A DNA stretch of 64,000 bases, taken from Stenotrophomonas terrae. GTDB taxonomy: Bacteria > Pseudomonadota > Gammaproteobacteria > Xanthomonadales > Xanthomonadaceae. Of the stretch, positions 37,417 to 47,146 are shown piece by piece. The notes beneath the pieces are model-generated. The model saw only the letters and a list, made by a program, of their open reading frames with translations, searched no databases and had not been told where the DNA came from. The first letter of the stretch is position 1, and each line of letters starts with the position of its first letter. The stretch covers positions 60,574 to 124,573 of the forward strand of contig NZ_LDJJ01000005.1 of assembly GCF_001431465.1 (NCBI RefSeq). Reading direction: 5' to 3'. Position numbers and translations under genes: made by a program.

Positions 37417-38067
37417 TCAGCCCAGATCAATCCGCGGCACGTCGTACCAGGTCGCGTCGGGGAAGCGCTGCAGTACCCAATCTCGAATGAAGCCGCGGCT
37501 GTCAGCCGCGATCACCTCGTCACTGCTGTCATCGCGGCTGTTCCAGGCAACGCCATGCAGGGCGATGCCACGGGCGGCCAGCGCCTCCAGCGACAGCAGG
37601 GTGTGATTGATCGAACCCAGCCGGCCCGAGGTGACCAGCAGCACCGGCCAGCCCTTTCCAGCGACGTAGTCAATCGTCAGCAACTGCTCGGTCAACGGCA
37701 CCATCAAACCACCGGCGCCTTCGATCAGCACGGTCTCGTAGCGTTCGCACAAGCGTGCGGTCGCCGCTTCGATCGCCGCAAGATCCAGCGGCCGCTGCTC
37801 CAGCCGCGCCGACAGATGCGGCGATGCCGGGTAGGCGAACAATGCCGGCATCGTGGTGCCATCGCGGTCCTCTTCAAACAGTCCGGTCCCCATGATCCGC
37901 CGATGCAGCAGGATGTCATCGGAGGCACCCACGCAACCGGTCTGTACCAGCTTCTGGGTGATCACGTCCTCGCCCTGCGCCGCCCATTGCTGCGCCAGCC
38001 AACCGGTGACCACGGTCTTGCCGATCTCGGTATCGATGCCACTGACAAATACGATCCTGCCACTCAT
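37417..38067 (-). CDS. bioD: Dethiobiotin synthetase
   Basis: 216 residues. P-loop GIDTEIGKT (in place of GTDTxVGKT), KLVQTGC (active-site Lys and Thr), the [13 protein letters not shown] motif and a Rossmann-type remainder. Carboxylates 7,8-diaminopelargonate with CO2 and ATP, the third late step of biotin synthesis. Its ATG overlaps the bioA stop by 4 nt (ATGA), so the two are translationally coupled. The ATG at 38067 starts [10 protein letters not shown]; upstream in-frame codons lie inside bioA. Confidence 0.94.
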   Translation of the reverse strand: MSGRIVFVSGIDTEIGKTVVTGWLAQQWAAQGEDVITQKLVQTGCVGASDDILLHRRIMGTGLFEEDRDGTTMPALFAYPASPHLSARLEQRPLDLAAIEAATARLCERYETVLIEGAGGLMVPLTEQLLTIDYVAGKGWPVLLVTSGRLGSINHTLLSLEALAARGIALHGVAWNSRDDSSDEVIAADSRGFIRDWVLQRFPDATWYDVPRIDLG

Positions 38068-39356
38068 GCGCGCATATCCTCTTCCTGCAGGCTGGCCACC
38101 AGCGCAACCATGCCCGCGCACAGCTGCTGCAGCTGTGCATCGTCAATCACAAATGGCGGCATCACATAAACCAGCCGCCCAAACGGGCGGATCCAGATGC
38201 CTTGTTCCAGCATCCGCTGCTGGATGCGTTCCAGGCGCAGGCCGGCCTTCAACTCGATCACCCCGATGGCGCCGAGCACGCGTACATCGGCAACCTGCGC
38301 CAACGCACGTGCAGGCGCCAGCCCTTGCTCAAGTTGGCCTTCAATCGCCGCCACTCTGCCTTGCCAATCCTGCGCCAACAGCAGCTGTACCGATGCCAAG
38401 GCCACTGCACAGGCCAGCGGGTTGGCCATGAAGGTCGGCCCGTGCATGAACACGCCCGGCTCGGCGCTGGCGATCACATCGGCCACCTCGCGCGTGCACA
38501 GCGTGGCGGCCAGGGTCATGTAGCCACCGGTCAGTGCCTTGCCGATGCACAGGATGTCCGGGCTGATGCCGGCATGCTCGCAGGCGAACAGGCGCCCGCT
38601 GCGACCGAAGCCGGTGGCGATCTCGTCGCAGATCAGCAGCACGTCATGCGCACGGCACAGCGCCGCCAGCTCACGCAGATACTGCGGGTGATAGAAACGC
38701 ATGCCGCCGGCGCCCTGCACCACCGGCTCGATGATGAAGGCGGCCAGCTGATCGGCGCGCTCGGCAAACAGCTGCGCGACCGGCGCGATATCTTCAGGAT
38801 CCCAGTCATCGCCGAAGCGCGTCTGCGGAGCGGGAACAAAACAACGCGACGGCAACGACGTACCAAACAGACCATGCATGCCAGTGACCGGATCGCAGAC
38901 CGACATCGCGTTCCAGGTATCGCCGTGGTAGCCGGAGCGCGTCGTGGCGATATTGGTCTTGCCGGGCTTGCCACGCGCCGCCTGGTACTGCACCGCCATC
39001 TTCAACGCTACTTCCACCGATACCGAACCGGAGTCGGCGTAGAAGATCGCATCCAACCCCTTGGGCACGATCTGCAGCAGCTGCTTGCCCAGGGCGATGG
39101 CCGCCTCATGGGTGAGCCCACCAAACATCACGTGCGACATGCGCCCCAGCTGATCAACCACAGCCTGGTTCAGCTGTGGATGGTTGTAACCATGAATGGC
39201 GCACCACCATGAGGCCATGCCATCGATCAGCTGGGTGCCGTCTTCCAGCTGCAGCAGCACGCCATCGGCGCGCGCAACCTTCAGCACCGGCAGCGGGCTG
39301 CCCAGGGCGCTATAGGGGTGCCACAGGTGTTCACGGTCGAATTGGTCAATCAGCAT
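38064..39356 (-). CDS. bioA: Adenosylmethionine-8-amino-7-oxononanoate aminotransferase
   Basis: 430 residues, PLP aminotransferase class III. Seen: HLWHPYSAL near the start, [16 protein letters not shown] (substrate-binding WW), [44 protein letters not shown], and the PLP lysine in [15 protein letters not shown]. Converts 8-amino-7-oxononanoate with S-adenosylmethionine to 7,8-diaminopelargonate. The ATG at 39356 ([14 protein letters not shown]) fits the family; GTG at 39371 is an alternative. First gene of bioA-bioD. Confidence 0.95.
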   Translation of the reverse strand: MLIDQFDREHLWHPYSALGSPLPVLKVARADGVLLQLEDGTQLIDGMASWWCAIHGYNHPQLNQAVVDQLGRMSHVMFGGLTHEAAIALGKQLLQIVPKGLDAIFYADSGSVSVEVALKMAVQYQAARGKPGKTNIATTRSGYHGDTWNAMSVCDPVTGMHGLFGTSLPSRCFVPAPQTRFGDDWDPEDIAPVAQLFAERADQLAAFIIEPVVQGAGGMRFYHPQYLRELAALCRAHDVLLICDEIATGFGRSGRLFACEHAGISPDILCIGKALTGGYMTLAATLCTREVADVIASAEPGVFMHGPTFMANPLACAVALASVQLLLAQDWQGRVAAIEGQLEQGLAPARALAQVADVRVLGAIGVIELKAGLRLERIQQRMLEQGIWIRPFGRLVYVMPPFVIDDAQLQQLCAGMVALVASLQEEDMRA

Positions 39357-39403
39357 TGTTGGGCGCTTCACGCCGCGGCAGCGCGGCTTGCAGGGGGCGT
39401 ACC

Positions 39404-40033
39404 TTACCGCTTGCGCGGCTGGCCTGCATGCATCAGCGGCAGCGGGTCGAACGGGCCATCGCCCGCGTAGATGCCGTAATGCAGGTGCGGCGGCGTGCCG
39501 CGCGCATTGCCGCTGTCACCGACAAAGCCCAGCACATCGCCCGCCTGGACAACGCGCCCGTAGGCCAGCCCCGGCACCCAGTCCTGCAGATGCGCGTAGT
39601 AATGCCGTTGCCCGGCCGGCCCGATGACCCACACCTGACGCCCGCCCAGGCCGCTGTCACGCACTGCCGCCACCACGCCATCGGTGGCCGCCAGCACTGG
39701 CGTACCGCGCTTGGCGAAGATATCGACGCCATGGTGTTTGCGATCGCGGCCGCGTGGCGCGCCGAACGTGTTGGCGATCTGGCGCGGCTTGATGCCCTGC
39801 ACCGGCACCGCAATGGCCGTTGGCGGCGGCAAGCGGGAGAGCTTCCAGCTCTCGCGGGCGACCACGCTGAAGGGTTGACGCCAAAACCAGCTGCCGGCCA
39901 ATACCAGTACGACCAGCAGCAGAAGCAAGCCTGTCGTGCGTAGTGGCGTGATGCGTGGGGAAGAAGTCAAAGTGCGCCTGATGGAGGTCTGCTGGATGCC
40001 AAAAGCTAACAGGTGGTTGTGGTGAATTTCCAC
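39404..40033 (-). CDS. M23 (LytM-type) membrane-anchored endopeptidase
   Basis: 209 residues from a GTG at 40033. One membrane segment (res ~35-50) is followed by an M23 domain in the periplasm. Zinc site [14 protein letters not shown] (H-x3-D) and THE second half [10 protein letters not shown] (H-x-H) are complete, so it should be an active peptidoglycan endopeptidase. The start is uncertain: a TTG at 39970, just before the membrane segment, is another option. It lies 47 nt before bioA and may not belong to that operon. Confidence 0.82.
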   Translation of the reverse strand: MEIHHNHLLAFGIQQTSIRRTLTSSPRITPLRTTGLLLLLVVLVLAGSWFWRQPFSVVARESWKLSRLPPPTAIAVPVQGIKPRQIANTFGAPRGRDRKHHGVDIFAKRGTPVLAATDGVVAAVRDSGLGGRQVWVIGPAGQRHYYAHLQDWVPGLAYGRVVQAGDVLGFVGDSGNARGTPPHLHYGIYAGDGPFDPLPLMHAGQPRKR

Positions 40034-40157
40034 AACATTTTCGTTACCAGAATCCGGCGGCTAGCACTTCAAATTCGCTTCACATTGGGCGCATACGGAG
40101 CACACGCAACGCAGCTAGATTGTGCACCTACGAAGCCATCGCCCATGCACCTCACAC

Positions 40158-40430
40158 GTGGACATTATCTACTTCATCACACGGACACCCGCGATTCCCG
40201 CAGCGACGTATCTGCTGTTACTGGCGTGTACATGGTGCTTTAGTCGGTTGTTGTTCGATGCCCTTTCAACCCTGGGGCTGATCGGATTGCTGATGGCCTT
40301 CCTGGGCAGCAGCGGTGAGGCATCAATGATCATTGCGCTTATCGCTGTTATCCAACTGACGCTGAGCTTTGCCGGCAGCCGCGTGCAGCGTGTGAGTGGC
40401 GATTCCCGTGCACTGCCGGATCGTGGCTGA
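40158..40430 (+). CDS. Small polytopic membrane protein
   Basis: 90 residues from a GTG at 40158 (VDIIYFITRTPAIPAATYLL); a GTG at 40122 would add 12 polar residues. Three hydrophobic stretches (res ~12-27, 36-46, 54-66) and a basic tail. No family recognised. Next to it is the 119-bp tandem repeat array. Codon use is acceptable but there is no strong Shine-Dalgarno, so the call is tentative. Confidence 0.5.
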   Translation: MDIIYFITRTPAIPAATYLLLLACTWCFSRLLFDALSTLGLIGLLMAFLGSSGEASMIIALIAVIQLTLSFAGSRVQRVSGDSRALPDRG

Positions 40431-40450
40431 CGGGGCTCTTCAATGCCTCT

Positions 40451-40716
40451 AGCTTCGCGGCTTACGCCGCTCCCACAAAGGCGGCGCCAACGCGCTCCTG
40501 TAGGAGCGACGTCAGTCGCGAAGCTCGTACATCTTCAGGTCGCAGACCAGGTGATTGCTCATTGATGCCAGCTTCGCGGCTTACGCCGCTCCTACAAAGG
40601 CGGCGTCAATGCGCTTCTGTGGGAGCGACGTCGGTCGCGAAGCTCATACATCTTCAGATCGTGGATGAAGTCATCACTCGTTGATGTCAGCTTCGCGACT
40701 TACGCCGCTCCTACAG
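40451..40716. repeat. 119-bp tandem repeat array built from palindromic half-sites
   Basis: Units start at 40451, 40570 and 40689 (the last truncated after 28 bp). Each unit holds AGCTTCGCGGCTTACGCCGC and, some 45 bp on, an inverted GTAGGAGCGACGTCAGTCGC-like arm, plus a linker with ACATCTTCAG and TCATTGATG-like words. The two complete units differ at scattered positions. It is the window's clearest tandem array. Confidence 0.88.
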
Positions 40717-40734
40717 CCACAGCACTGGCGGCTA

Positions 40735-41430
40735 TCAGAACGATGCCTGCACGGCGGCTTCCCAACGGGTGCCTGCGGCGTTGTCGCCAAACAGTTCTCG
40801 CGCATGCTGATCTGTAAAATGCCCGCTCAGGCGCAGCTCGACGGGGGCAGCTACTGCCCATATCGCACTGAGTTGGCCGTGCGCGTAGCCACCACCAGCA
40901 GCGTCCTGCAGCTGGTACCAGCCGGCAGCGGCTTCCAGCCGCAGTTGCGGTGACACCGGCAGGCGCACGCCAAGCTGACTGTAGAGGCCGTCCTGCGTGG
41001 TCCCCAGCGCCTGCGGCGACCAGCCCAGCGACAGCCAGTAGTTGTGCTTCCAGGTCAGCGTGGTATTGAGCTCGGTCCAGTTGAGGTCGACCGTGGTGGC
41101 GGGATAGCGGTAATGCAGCAGGTTGGCGTCCAGCGTCCAGGCATCAGCCAGTTTGCCGTTCCAGCCGACGATGAAATCAAGCTCGCTGCTGGCATGGGTC
41201 TCCGGCGCGAACTCAACGCTGGAACCGGAGACAGCGGCATACGCCCCATTGGCGCCGGCCAGGCGGAAGCCTGCCTGTATCGCGGCATCCCCCTGGCTCT
41301 GGGTGGAACCGCGCCAGACGTAATCGCTGGTCAGCGCGGCGCTGCCGCTGGTGTCGATGGCCAATGCATCGGCACTGGCGGTGAAGGCAACAAGGGTGGC
41401 GAGATACAGCGAAGCACGGCGGGTTTTCAT
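40735..41430 (-). CDS. TorF-family putative porin (TIGR02001-like)
   Basis: 231 residues. Signal peptide (MKTRRASLYLATLVAFTASA), then beta strands with the family start GSAALTSDYVWRGSTQSQGD and ending in WEAAVQASF with a terminal Phe. Outer membrane, pore function inferred from family. The ATG at 41430 starts the signal peptide; longer in-frame starts have no ribosome site. Confidence 0.85.
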   Translation of the reverse strand: MKTRRASLYLATLVAFTASADALAIDTSGSAALTSDYVWRGSTQSQGDAAIQAGFRLAGANGAYAAVSGSSVEFAPETHASSELDFIVGWNGKLADAWTLDANLLHYRYPATTVDLNWTELNTTLTWKHNYWLSLGWSPQALGTTQDGLYSQLGVRLPVSPQLRLEAAAGWYQLQDAAGGGYAHGQLSAIWAVAAPVELRLSGHFTDQHARELFGDNAAGTRWEAAVQASF

Positions 41431-41562
41431 GGGTTTTCCGAAGGCGGCCACGCGAGCTGCGCGGCGATGCGGAATTGTTCCCGCCGCACACATAAACCGG
41501 CGATGGCGGCAGACCCGTATCTGCATCAAATCTGCGTAAAACCGCTGTAGCGCTGCCCAGGA

Positions 41563-42354
41563 TCAGTCCTGTACGGTGAATACCTGGCGGCTGCCTCCCG
41601 CCGGCATCGGCTCGGCGAACGCCGGCTTTATCTCCATCGGCACCCAATCGCTTTCACAGCGGGTGAACTGCCATTGACTTGGTTTGAAGCGCGCGGCCGC
41701 GCCATCGGGCTCACCGATGAGGAATTCCGCCTGGATGTCGTAGTCGATCAGCGGCGCATTGAACCAGACATTTTCCCCGGCCTTGCAATCGATGAACGCA
41801 CGCGACTTATCCAGCACCCAATCCCCGCTCTCCGGGTCGGGGTGATAGACCGGGCTGATGCGCTGATCAGCGGCCAGCCGCATGCGCCCGGGCGTCATTT
41901 CCAGCGCGCTTACCCACAGGCCGGCCAGCTGTACCGGCGCGGGGAACTGCAGCGCATCCAAACCACGCAATCCCAACGCACGTTGCGGCTCGCCGTTATC
42001 GAATACATCGCGACGATTGACCAAGGTCCCCTTCGGCACCTTGAATTCGCCGTACTGAAAGTCACGATCCAGCACGAACTGTGCGCGGCTGGACCGCTGC
42101 CAGTTCTCGATGGTGAATTCGCGCTTGAACTGCGCCACTTTGTAGACCATAAAGCCCACCCACACCATTACCAGCAGCACGAATACGGTGCTTATCTGCG
42201 TCTTCCAGTTGAAAAAATTTCCCCAGCCACCCTCGCCATGGCGGTGGAAATACCAGGCCTGCACCAGCAGGCCAATGGCAACAGCGGCGCCGACAAGCGG
42301 CAGCACAAACACCAGCAGCAGGAACGGCCACGAGATCAACGGTCCAAAAAGCAT
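41563..42354 (-). CDS. Membrane protein of unknown function
   Basis: 263 residues. Two hydrophobic segments near the N-terminus (res ~5-30 and ~55-76), separated by YFHRHGEGGWGNFFNWK, and a ~185-residue C-terminal domain (QRSSRAQFVLDRDFQYGEF; KVPKGTLVNRRDVFDN) that probably lies in the periplasm. The ATG at 42354 is favoured; GTG at 42381 would extend by nine residues. No family recognised. Confidence 0.72.
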   Translation of the reverse strand: MLFGPLISWPFLLLVFVLPLVGAAVAIGLLVQAWYFHRHGEGGWGNFFNWKTQISTVFVLLVMVWVGFMVYKVAQFKREFTIENWQRSSRAQFVLDRDFQYGEFKVPKGTLVNRRDVFDNGEPQRALGLRGLDALQFPAPVQLAGLWVSALEMTPGRMRLAADQRISPVYHPDPESGDWVLDKSRAFIDCKAGENVWFNAPLIDYDIQAEFLIGEPDGAAARFKPSQWQFTRCESDWVPMEIKPAFAEPMPAGGSRQVFTVQD

Positions 42355-42531
42355 TATGTGAACAAACAAGACGGAGCCCACTGCATCCTAACGTGCCCGC
42401 GTGCCAAGGCATGCAATCAGGGCATGAGCAGCAAACAAATCCGCATCAGCGACAGGTCTTTGACCCGATCCGGACTCATGCGTGGAGCGAAAAAGGCCTC
42501 AAAATGGGCTACCTCACGCCCATCACCTGCC

Positions 42532-43515
42532 ATGACGTCCAGCAGCAAGCCCCTGCACCCCCTCCGTAGCTGGTTGAGCATCGAACGCAACCAGACCAGC
42601 CATGGAGAGAAATGGATCTCGGCACTGGGCGCGCTGATCGGCATCACGGTGGTCTACCAGCTCACCCATTGGTGTTTCCCGGGCGGGTTTGGCAACCATC
42701 CCGGCGGCGCCATCTTGCTGGCATCGATGGGCGCCAGCGCGGTCCTGGTGTTCGCAGTGCCACACGGCGCGTTGTCGCAACCATGGGCGGTGATTGCCGG
42801 CCATCTGGTGTCGGCGTTCATTGGCGTCAGCTGCCAGTTGATGTTCCCCGAACAGGCCTGGACGGGCGCCCTGGCCGTGGGCCTTGCAGTCGGCGCGATG
42901 CACTATCTGCGTTGCATCCACCCGCCCGGCGGCGCCACCGCGCTTGCCGCGGTGATCGGTGGCAGCGACGTGCATGCACTCGGCTACCACTACCTGCTCA
43001 CGCCGGTGGCGATCAATGTCGCCGCCATCCTGTTGGCCGGTATCGCCTTCAATGCCTGCTTCGCCTGGCGCCGCTACCCGGTGCATCTGCACCGGCGGCG
43101 GCAGCAGCAGACCGCCACCGTGCCCTCTTCGCAGCGCAGCGTGGACCTGACCCAGGAAGATTTCCACGCCGCCATCGGCCAGCTCAATTCGTTCGTCGAC
43201 ATCACCGATGAAAACCTGACCGAACTGCTGGAGCTGGCCAAGCAACATGCCGAACGCGATGCCCTGCATCCGGACCAGATCGAAGCCGGCCACTGCTATA
43301 GCAATGGCCGCCTCGGCCGCGCCTGGAGCGTGCGCCGGGTATCGGTAACCCCGGCATTGTCGGGGCCCGCCGCCGACCGCCTGGTGTATGCCGTTGTAGC
43401 TGGCGATGGCATCGGCGATATCGGCCACGCCACGGCCGCCGAGCTGCGCCAATGGGCGCGTTTCGAGGTGACACTGCGCCCAGGCGGACGCTGGGCCAAG
43501 CTGGGCAACGATTGA
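42532..43515 (+). CDS. HPP-family membrane protein with long cytoplasmic tail
   Basis: 327 residues. The HPP domain (res ~20-185) has HPGGAILLASMGASAVLVF and the name-giving motif CIHPPGGATALAAV, with four or five membrane segments. The C-terminal part (res ~205-327) is soluble, with LTQEDFHAAIGQLNSFVDIT and a C-terminal domain that is not a CBS pair. HPP proteins are linked to nitrite or other anion transport. The start is uncertain: ATG at 42532 fits the domain, but in-frame ATGs at 42478 and 42424 would give longer proteins. Confidence 0.82.
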   Translation: MTSSSKPLHPLRSWLSIERNQTSHGEKWISALGALIGITVVYQLTHWCFPGGFGNHPGGAILLASMGASAVLVFAVPHGALSQPWAVIAGHLVSAFIGVSCQLMFPEQAWTGALAVGLAVGAMHYLRCIHPPGGATALAAVIGGSDVHALGYHYLLTPVAINVAAILLAGIAFNACFAWRRYPVHLHRRRQQQTATVPSSQRSVDLTQEDFHAAIGQLNSFVDITDENLTELLELAKQHAERDALHPDQIEAGHCYSNGRLGRAWSVRRVSVTPALSGPAADRLVYAVVAGDGIGDIGHATAAELRQWARFEVTLRPGGRWAKLGND

Positions 43516-43698
43516 TACGAAATGGCGGCGGCCGCCTGCCAAGCGCGGCGATTGCTCACAATCGTCGCCAATCCGCAAGCCCGTGCGATCACGCTGAAAG
43601 TCTGCCGATTGCTCTGATTCCAGGCTTTTTTTCAAGTCTTACAGCGCGCGCATAACTGCGGATAATCAAGCGCCCCCCCCCCTCGCCTCTAACCTCCC

Positions 43699-44889
43699 AT
43701 GAGCATTCTGCGACCGCGCAGCATGCCGTTGGTGCTGGCCGCGCTTTGCGCGACCGGCCCGCTCGGCATCGATATGTACCTGCCCAGCATTCCCGCAATG
43801 GCCACCGACTTCGGTACCAGCGCTGGCGCCATCCAGTTCAGCCTGATGGCATTCTTCCTTGGCCTGATGCTCGGCCAACTGGCCTATGGCCCGCTCTCCG
43901 ACAAATTCGGGCGCAAGCCGCTGATCCATGTAGGCCTGGCGATCTTCAGCCTCGGCTCGGTGGGATGCGCGCTTGCCGGCAGCATCGAGCAACTCAACTG
44001 GCTGCGCTTCGTGCAGGGTCTTGGTGGCTCGATCGGCATGGTCATCGCATTTGCCATCATCAAGGACGCCTTCAGCGGCGCGGCGATGGGAAAACTGATG
44101 TCGATGGTGCTGGCGGTACTGGGGCTGTGCCCGGTGCTGGCGCCGCTGGCCGGCAACGCCTTGCAGTCCCTGGATTCGTGGCGGGTGATTTTCTGGGCAC
44201 TGGCCGCCTGGGGTGTGCTGGTCGCCATCGTGGTTGCCGTGCTGCTTCCGGAAACCCGCAGCGTTCAGGCGCGTGCCGGCTTCGCACTTGGGCGCACCGC
44301 ACACACCTACCTGCAGATCCTGCGCGACAAGCGCTTTCTGCCGTTTGCAATGGCGCTGTGCATCGCCCAGGCCGGCTTCTTTGCCTATATCGCCGGTTCT
44401 TCCACGGTGTTCATCCGCCACTACCAGTTGTCGCCATTGCAGTTCAGCCTGCTGTTCGCGCTCAATGCAGCCGGGCTGGTGGTCGCCGCCATCATCAATC
44501 CACGCCTGCATGCACGCATGGGCGTGTTGAAGACGTATCGCGTCGTTACTCTGGCCTACTTCGGCGTGCTGAGCGCGCTGTTGCTGGCGATGCTGGCCGG
44601 CATCAGCGCCCTGCCGCTGCTGTGCACCGGCCTGTTCATTACCGTCGCATTGCTCGGCTTGCTGATGCCGACCGGCAGCCAGCTTGCATTGATGCAACAG
44701 GGCCAGCATGCAGGGACGGCCGCGGCACTGCTGGGTGCCTTGCAGTTCGGTGCCGGCGCGGTGATTACCGCCGTGTCCGGCTCCCTGGCCTATCTGGGCG
44801 GAATAGGCCTGGTCACCGTGATGGCCGCATGTGCGGCGCTGTCGGCAGCCATCTGCCTGCTGCTGTTTCCACGCCGCATCGAGGCCTGA
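43699..44889 (+). CDS. Bcr/CflA-family multidrug MFS exporter
   Basis: 396 residues, twelve membrane segments. Bcr/CflA signatures: PLGIDMYLPSIPAMATDFGT in TM1, LGQLAYGPLSDKFGRKPLIH (motif A), RFVQGLGGSIGMVIAFAIIK (motif C-like TM5 region). Exports drugs such as bicyclomycin or chloramphenicol by proton antiport in relatives. No regulator is adjacent. Confidence 0.9.
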   Translation: MSILRPRSMPLVLAALCATGPLGIDMYLPSIPAMATDFGTSAGAIQFSLMAFFLGLMLGQLAYGPLSDKFGRKPLIHVGLAIFSLGSVGCALAGSIEQLNWLRFVQGLGGSIGMVIAFAIIKDAFSGAAMGKLMSMVLAVLGLCPVLAPLAGNALQSLDSWRVIFWALAAWGVLVAIVVAVLLPETRSVQARAGFALGRTAHTYLQILRDKRFLPFAMALCIAQAGFFAYIAGSSTVFIRHYQLSPLQFSLLFALNAAGLVVAAIINPRLHARMGVLKTYRVVTLAYFGVLSALLLAMLAGISALPLLCTGLFITVALLGLLMPTGSQLALMQQGQHAGTAAALLGALQFGAGAVITAVSGSLAYLGGIGLVTVMAACAALSAAICLLLFPRRIEA

Positions 44890-45064
44890 GCCGGTCCCCT
44901 GCCGCGCCCTTGGCAATCCCAGCAAGAGCGCGGCAAAAGGCGTTCCGGCTACGCCTGCTCACGGCCCTAGCGATTCCAGCAAGACCAGCAGCGGCGTGAT
45001 GAACACGCCAGGCCAGATCAGCATCAACCACGGACAACTGGCCCCTGCCTGCAGCAACGGACGG

Positions 45065-45724
45065 TCAATCGCGGTCGGGCGCCCCCAAGGGGAACAGATG
45101 CCGGTAGCTGCGTGCTTCGTTCACTGCGCGCGCAAATGAAGGGCGCTGCAGCAGGCGCTGGCGGTAATCCAGCAGCAGCGGGTAATCGTCGCTGATACGG
45201 TGGACCCAGTCGGCATAGAACAGCGCCGGCGCGGCCGCGCAGTCCGCCAGCGAGAACGCCTCGCCACTGGCCCAGGTGCGACCCGGCAGCTGGCTTTCCA
45301 GCCAGGCATAGGCCAACTCAAGCTTCTGCACGGCAAACCCGCGCGCCTCGTCGCGCTTGCCATCGTCGCCGGTCAGGGCACCGGCCACCGCATGCTGCAC
45401 CGGGCTCATCACGTGCAGGTCGAAGAAACGGTCATGGAAGCGCACGTCAAGCGCGGCCATCGGCTGCCCGGGCAGCAGCTGCACCGGCCCGGGATGCTTG
45501 AGCTGCAGGTATTCAATGATGATGCTGGTTTCCACCACGCTGTGATCGCCATCGATCAGCAGCGGAAACTTGCCCAGCGGCCAGCGTTGCAGCCACTGAC
45601 CGATGTACTCGGGGGTGTCCGGGCCCAACAAGCGGAACTCGAAGGCGATGGCGTTCTCATACAGCGCGATGAGCACCTTCTGCGTATACGAGGAGAACGG
45701 GTGACCATAAAGCAGCAGCGACAT
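45065..45724 (-). CDS. Glutathione S-transferase
   Basis: 219 residues. Thioredoxin-like N-terminal domain (MSLLLYGHPFSSYTQKVLIA, with the S-x2-Y-T-Q-K active-site region and a conserved P-L-L-I-D-G-D then VVETSIIIEYLQ, the glutathione-binding E-S/T pair), and an all-helical C-terminal domain with FSLADCAAAPALFYADW. Cytosolic conjugating enzyme; substrate unknown. The ATG at 45724 gives the normal N-terminus. Confidence 0.9.
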   Translation of the reverse strand: MSLLLYGHPFSSYTQKVLIALYENAIAFEFRLLGPDTPEYIGQWLQRWPLGKFPLLIDGDHSVVETSIIIEYLQLKHPGPVQLLPGQPMAALDVRFHDRFFDLHVMSPVQHAVAGALTGDDGKRDEARGFAVQKLELAYAWLESQLPGRTWASGEAFSLADCAAAPALFYADWVHRISDDYPLLLDYRQRLLQRPSFARAVNEARSYRHLFPLGAPDRD

Positions 45725-45809
45725 GGCGAGACCTCCGTGACTACAGCAGCGTGGCAACGTTGATGCATTGGCTACGGACAAGCATCACACACCGGCGAGC
45801 TTGAACAGT

Positions 45810-46949
45810 TCAACCACTTCCCGCTGGGTCCGCCGTCACAGCCGGGCAATCATTGGCCGCCGACCGGCCGCTGAATCGCTCGGCAATCCAGGCAATGGCC
45901 TGATCGGCGGAGGCGATAGCGGTCGTTGCGTGGCCGGTATCCGGCAGCCGCAGGTAACGTGCAACAACGCCGCGCTGACAACTGTGTTGATAGAACGCCT
46001 GCGTCACCGGCGTGGCCACCAGTCCATCGGCGTCGGATTGCACCAACAGCAGCGGCGGTGAACCCGCTGCCAGCGCAGTGATCGAATTGCGCGCCATCAA
46101 GCTGTCCCAGGGCGCACGTCCTGCCAGGTCCAGGTTGCCCAGGCGCGCGCGCAGGCGCAGCAGCCGCAGCAGGGCGGCGGCGGAGAACGGATCGCCTTCG
46201 CAGCCACGGGTGGCGCGCTCGATCACACCTTGCGTGGCCTTGTTGGCAATGGTGGATAGATCAGCGCCATAGACCTTGGACCAACTGCGCGCGGTGAAGG
46301 CGGTCAACAACCCGCGGACGGTGGTGTCGGCGTGTTGCATGTTCGCGGCCAGATCGGTGGGGGGCGATACCGCGACCACACCCAGCAACTGCAGTTCCGG
46401 CGCATACGACTGCGCCCGTTGTGCAGTGAACAGCGCCGCGTGGCCACCCTGCGAATGCCCCCATACCGCGAACTGGCGACCGGCAGCGGCCGCGGCAACG
46501 CCGCTTGCGGCACGCACCGAATCCAATATCGCCGCCGCGGTGGCGTCACCGGCCAGATAGGCATGCGGACCACGCGTACCCAACCCCGGATAGTCACTGG
46601 CCACTACCACCCAACCACGTGCCAGCATCTCGGCAAGGCCGGGGATCTGGTCCAGCGTGCGGATGGGTGTGCAGGCCGAATCAATGCCCACCGTGCCATG
46701 CGCCCAGGCCACGATGTTGCGCCCACGCGCCGGCGCGGCGCGGCCCGGAGCGATCAACACGCCAGTGGATTGGATGGGATCACCATCGACATCGGTGGTT
46801 TCGTAACGGATGCGCCAGGCCTTGGCCCCGGCCGGGGCGCCGCTGACAGGCTTGGCTTCCAGCAGTTTGCCTGGCGCCGCAAACACGGGCGAGCTGGCCA
46901 CAAGCGGCCACATAAGCAATAACAGCCAGCGCATCACTGCGATCTTCAT
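45810..46949 (-). CDS. Secreted alpha/beta hydrolase (secretory lipase type)
   Basis: 379 residues with signal peptide (MKIAVMRWLLLLMWPLVASS, cleavage near VFA). Nucleophile elbow GHSQGG, preceded by the AWAHGTVGIDSACTP block that is characteristic of the LIP secretory lipase family; Asp in LVQSDADGLVAT and His in DTGHATTA complete the triad. Extracellular or periplasmic esterase/lipase. Two Cys pairs may form disulfides. Confidence 0.88.
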   Translation of the reverse strand: MKIAVMRWLLLLMWPLVASSPVFAAPGKLLEAKPVSGAPAGAKAWRIRYETTDVDGDPIQSTGVLIAPGRAAPARGRNIVAWAHGTVGIDSACTPIRTLDQIPGLAEMLARGWVVVASDYPGLGTRGPHAYLAGDATAAAILDSVRAASGVAAAAAGRQFAVWGHSQGGHAALFTAQRAQSYAPELQLLGVVAVSPPTDLAANMQHADTTVRGLLTAFTARSWSKVYGADLSTIANKATQGVIERATRGCEGDPFSAAALLRLLRLRARLGNLDLAGRAPWDSLMARNSITALAAGSPPLLLVQSDADGLVATPVTQAFYQHSCQRGVVARYLRLPDTGHATTAIASADQAIAWIAERFSGRSAANDCPAVTADPAGSG

Positions 46950-47010
46950 GCGTTCCAGTCCCTGGGTCCCCGGTGCGCTGATGCTAGCTCAAAGCGGTGA
47001 TGATCACGGT

Positions 47011-47126
47011 GTGTGGGAGCCACATATGCCTCGTAGCCGCGGAATGCGACGGCGCAGGAAGCGCTGGATTGCCGTCGTGTGCACGCGGGCAGATTGCCTG
47101 CTTCGCGGCTTACGCCACTCCCACAC
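47011..47126. repeat. Degenerate inverted palindromic repeat pair
   Basis: A worn left arm (GTGTGGGAGCCACATATGCC .. GTAGCCGCGG) and a clean right arm (GCTTCGCGGCTTACGCCACT) in the gap between two genes on the minus strand. Confidence 0.6.
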
Positions 47127-47146
47127 AGAGAGTTATTGGCTTCAGA

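Noticed and set aside
40451..40716. Possible CRISPR array
   Set aside because: Period is 119 bp with diverged units and linkers that are themselves repeated; no short unique spacers and no cas genes.
44940..45064. Minus-strand peptide with a hydrophobic end (PWLMLIWPGVFITPLLVLLE) after the GST gene
   Set aside because: Protein-like but only about 30 codons, with no usable start or ribosome site; at most a remnant of a lost membrane-protein gene.
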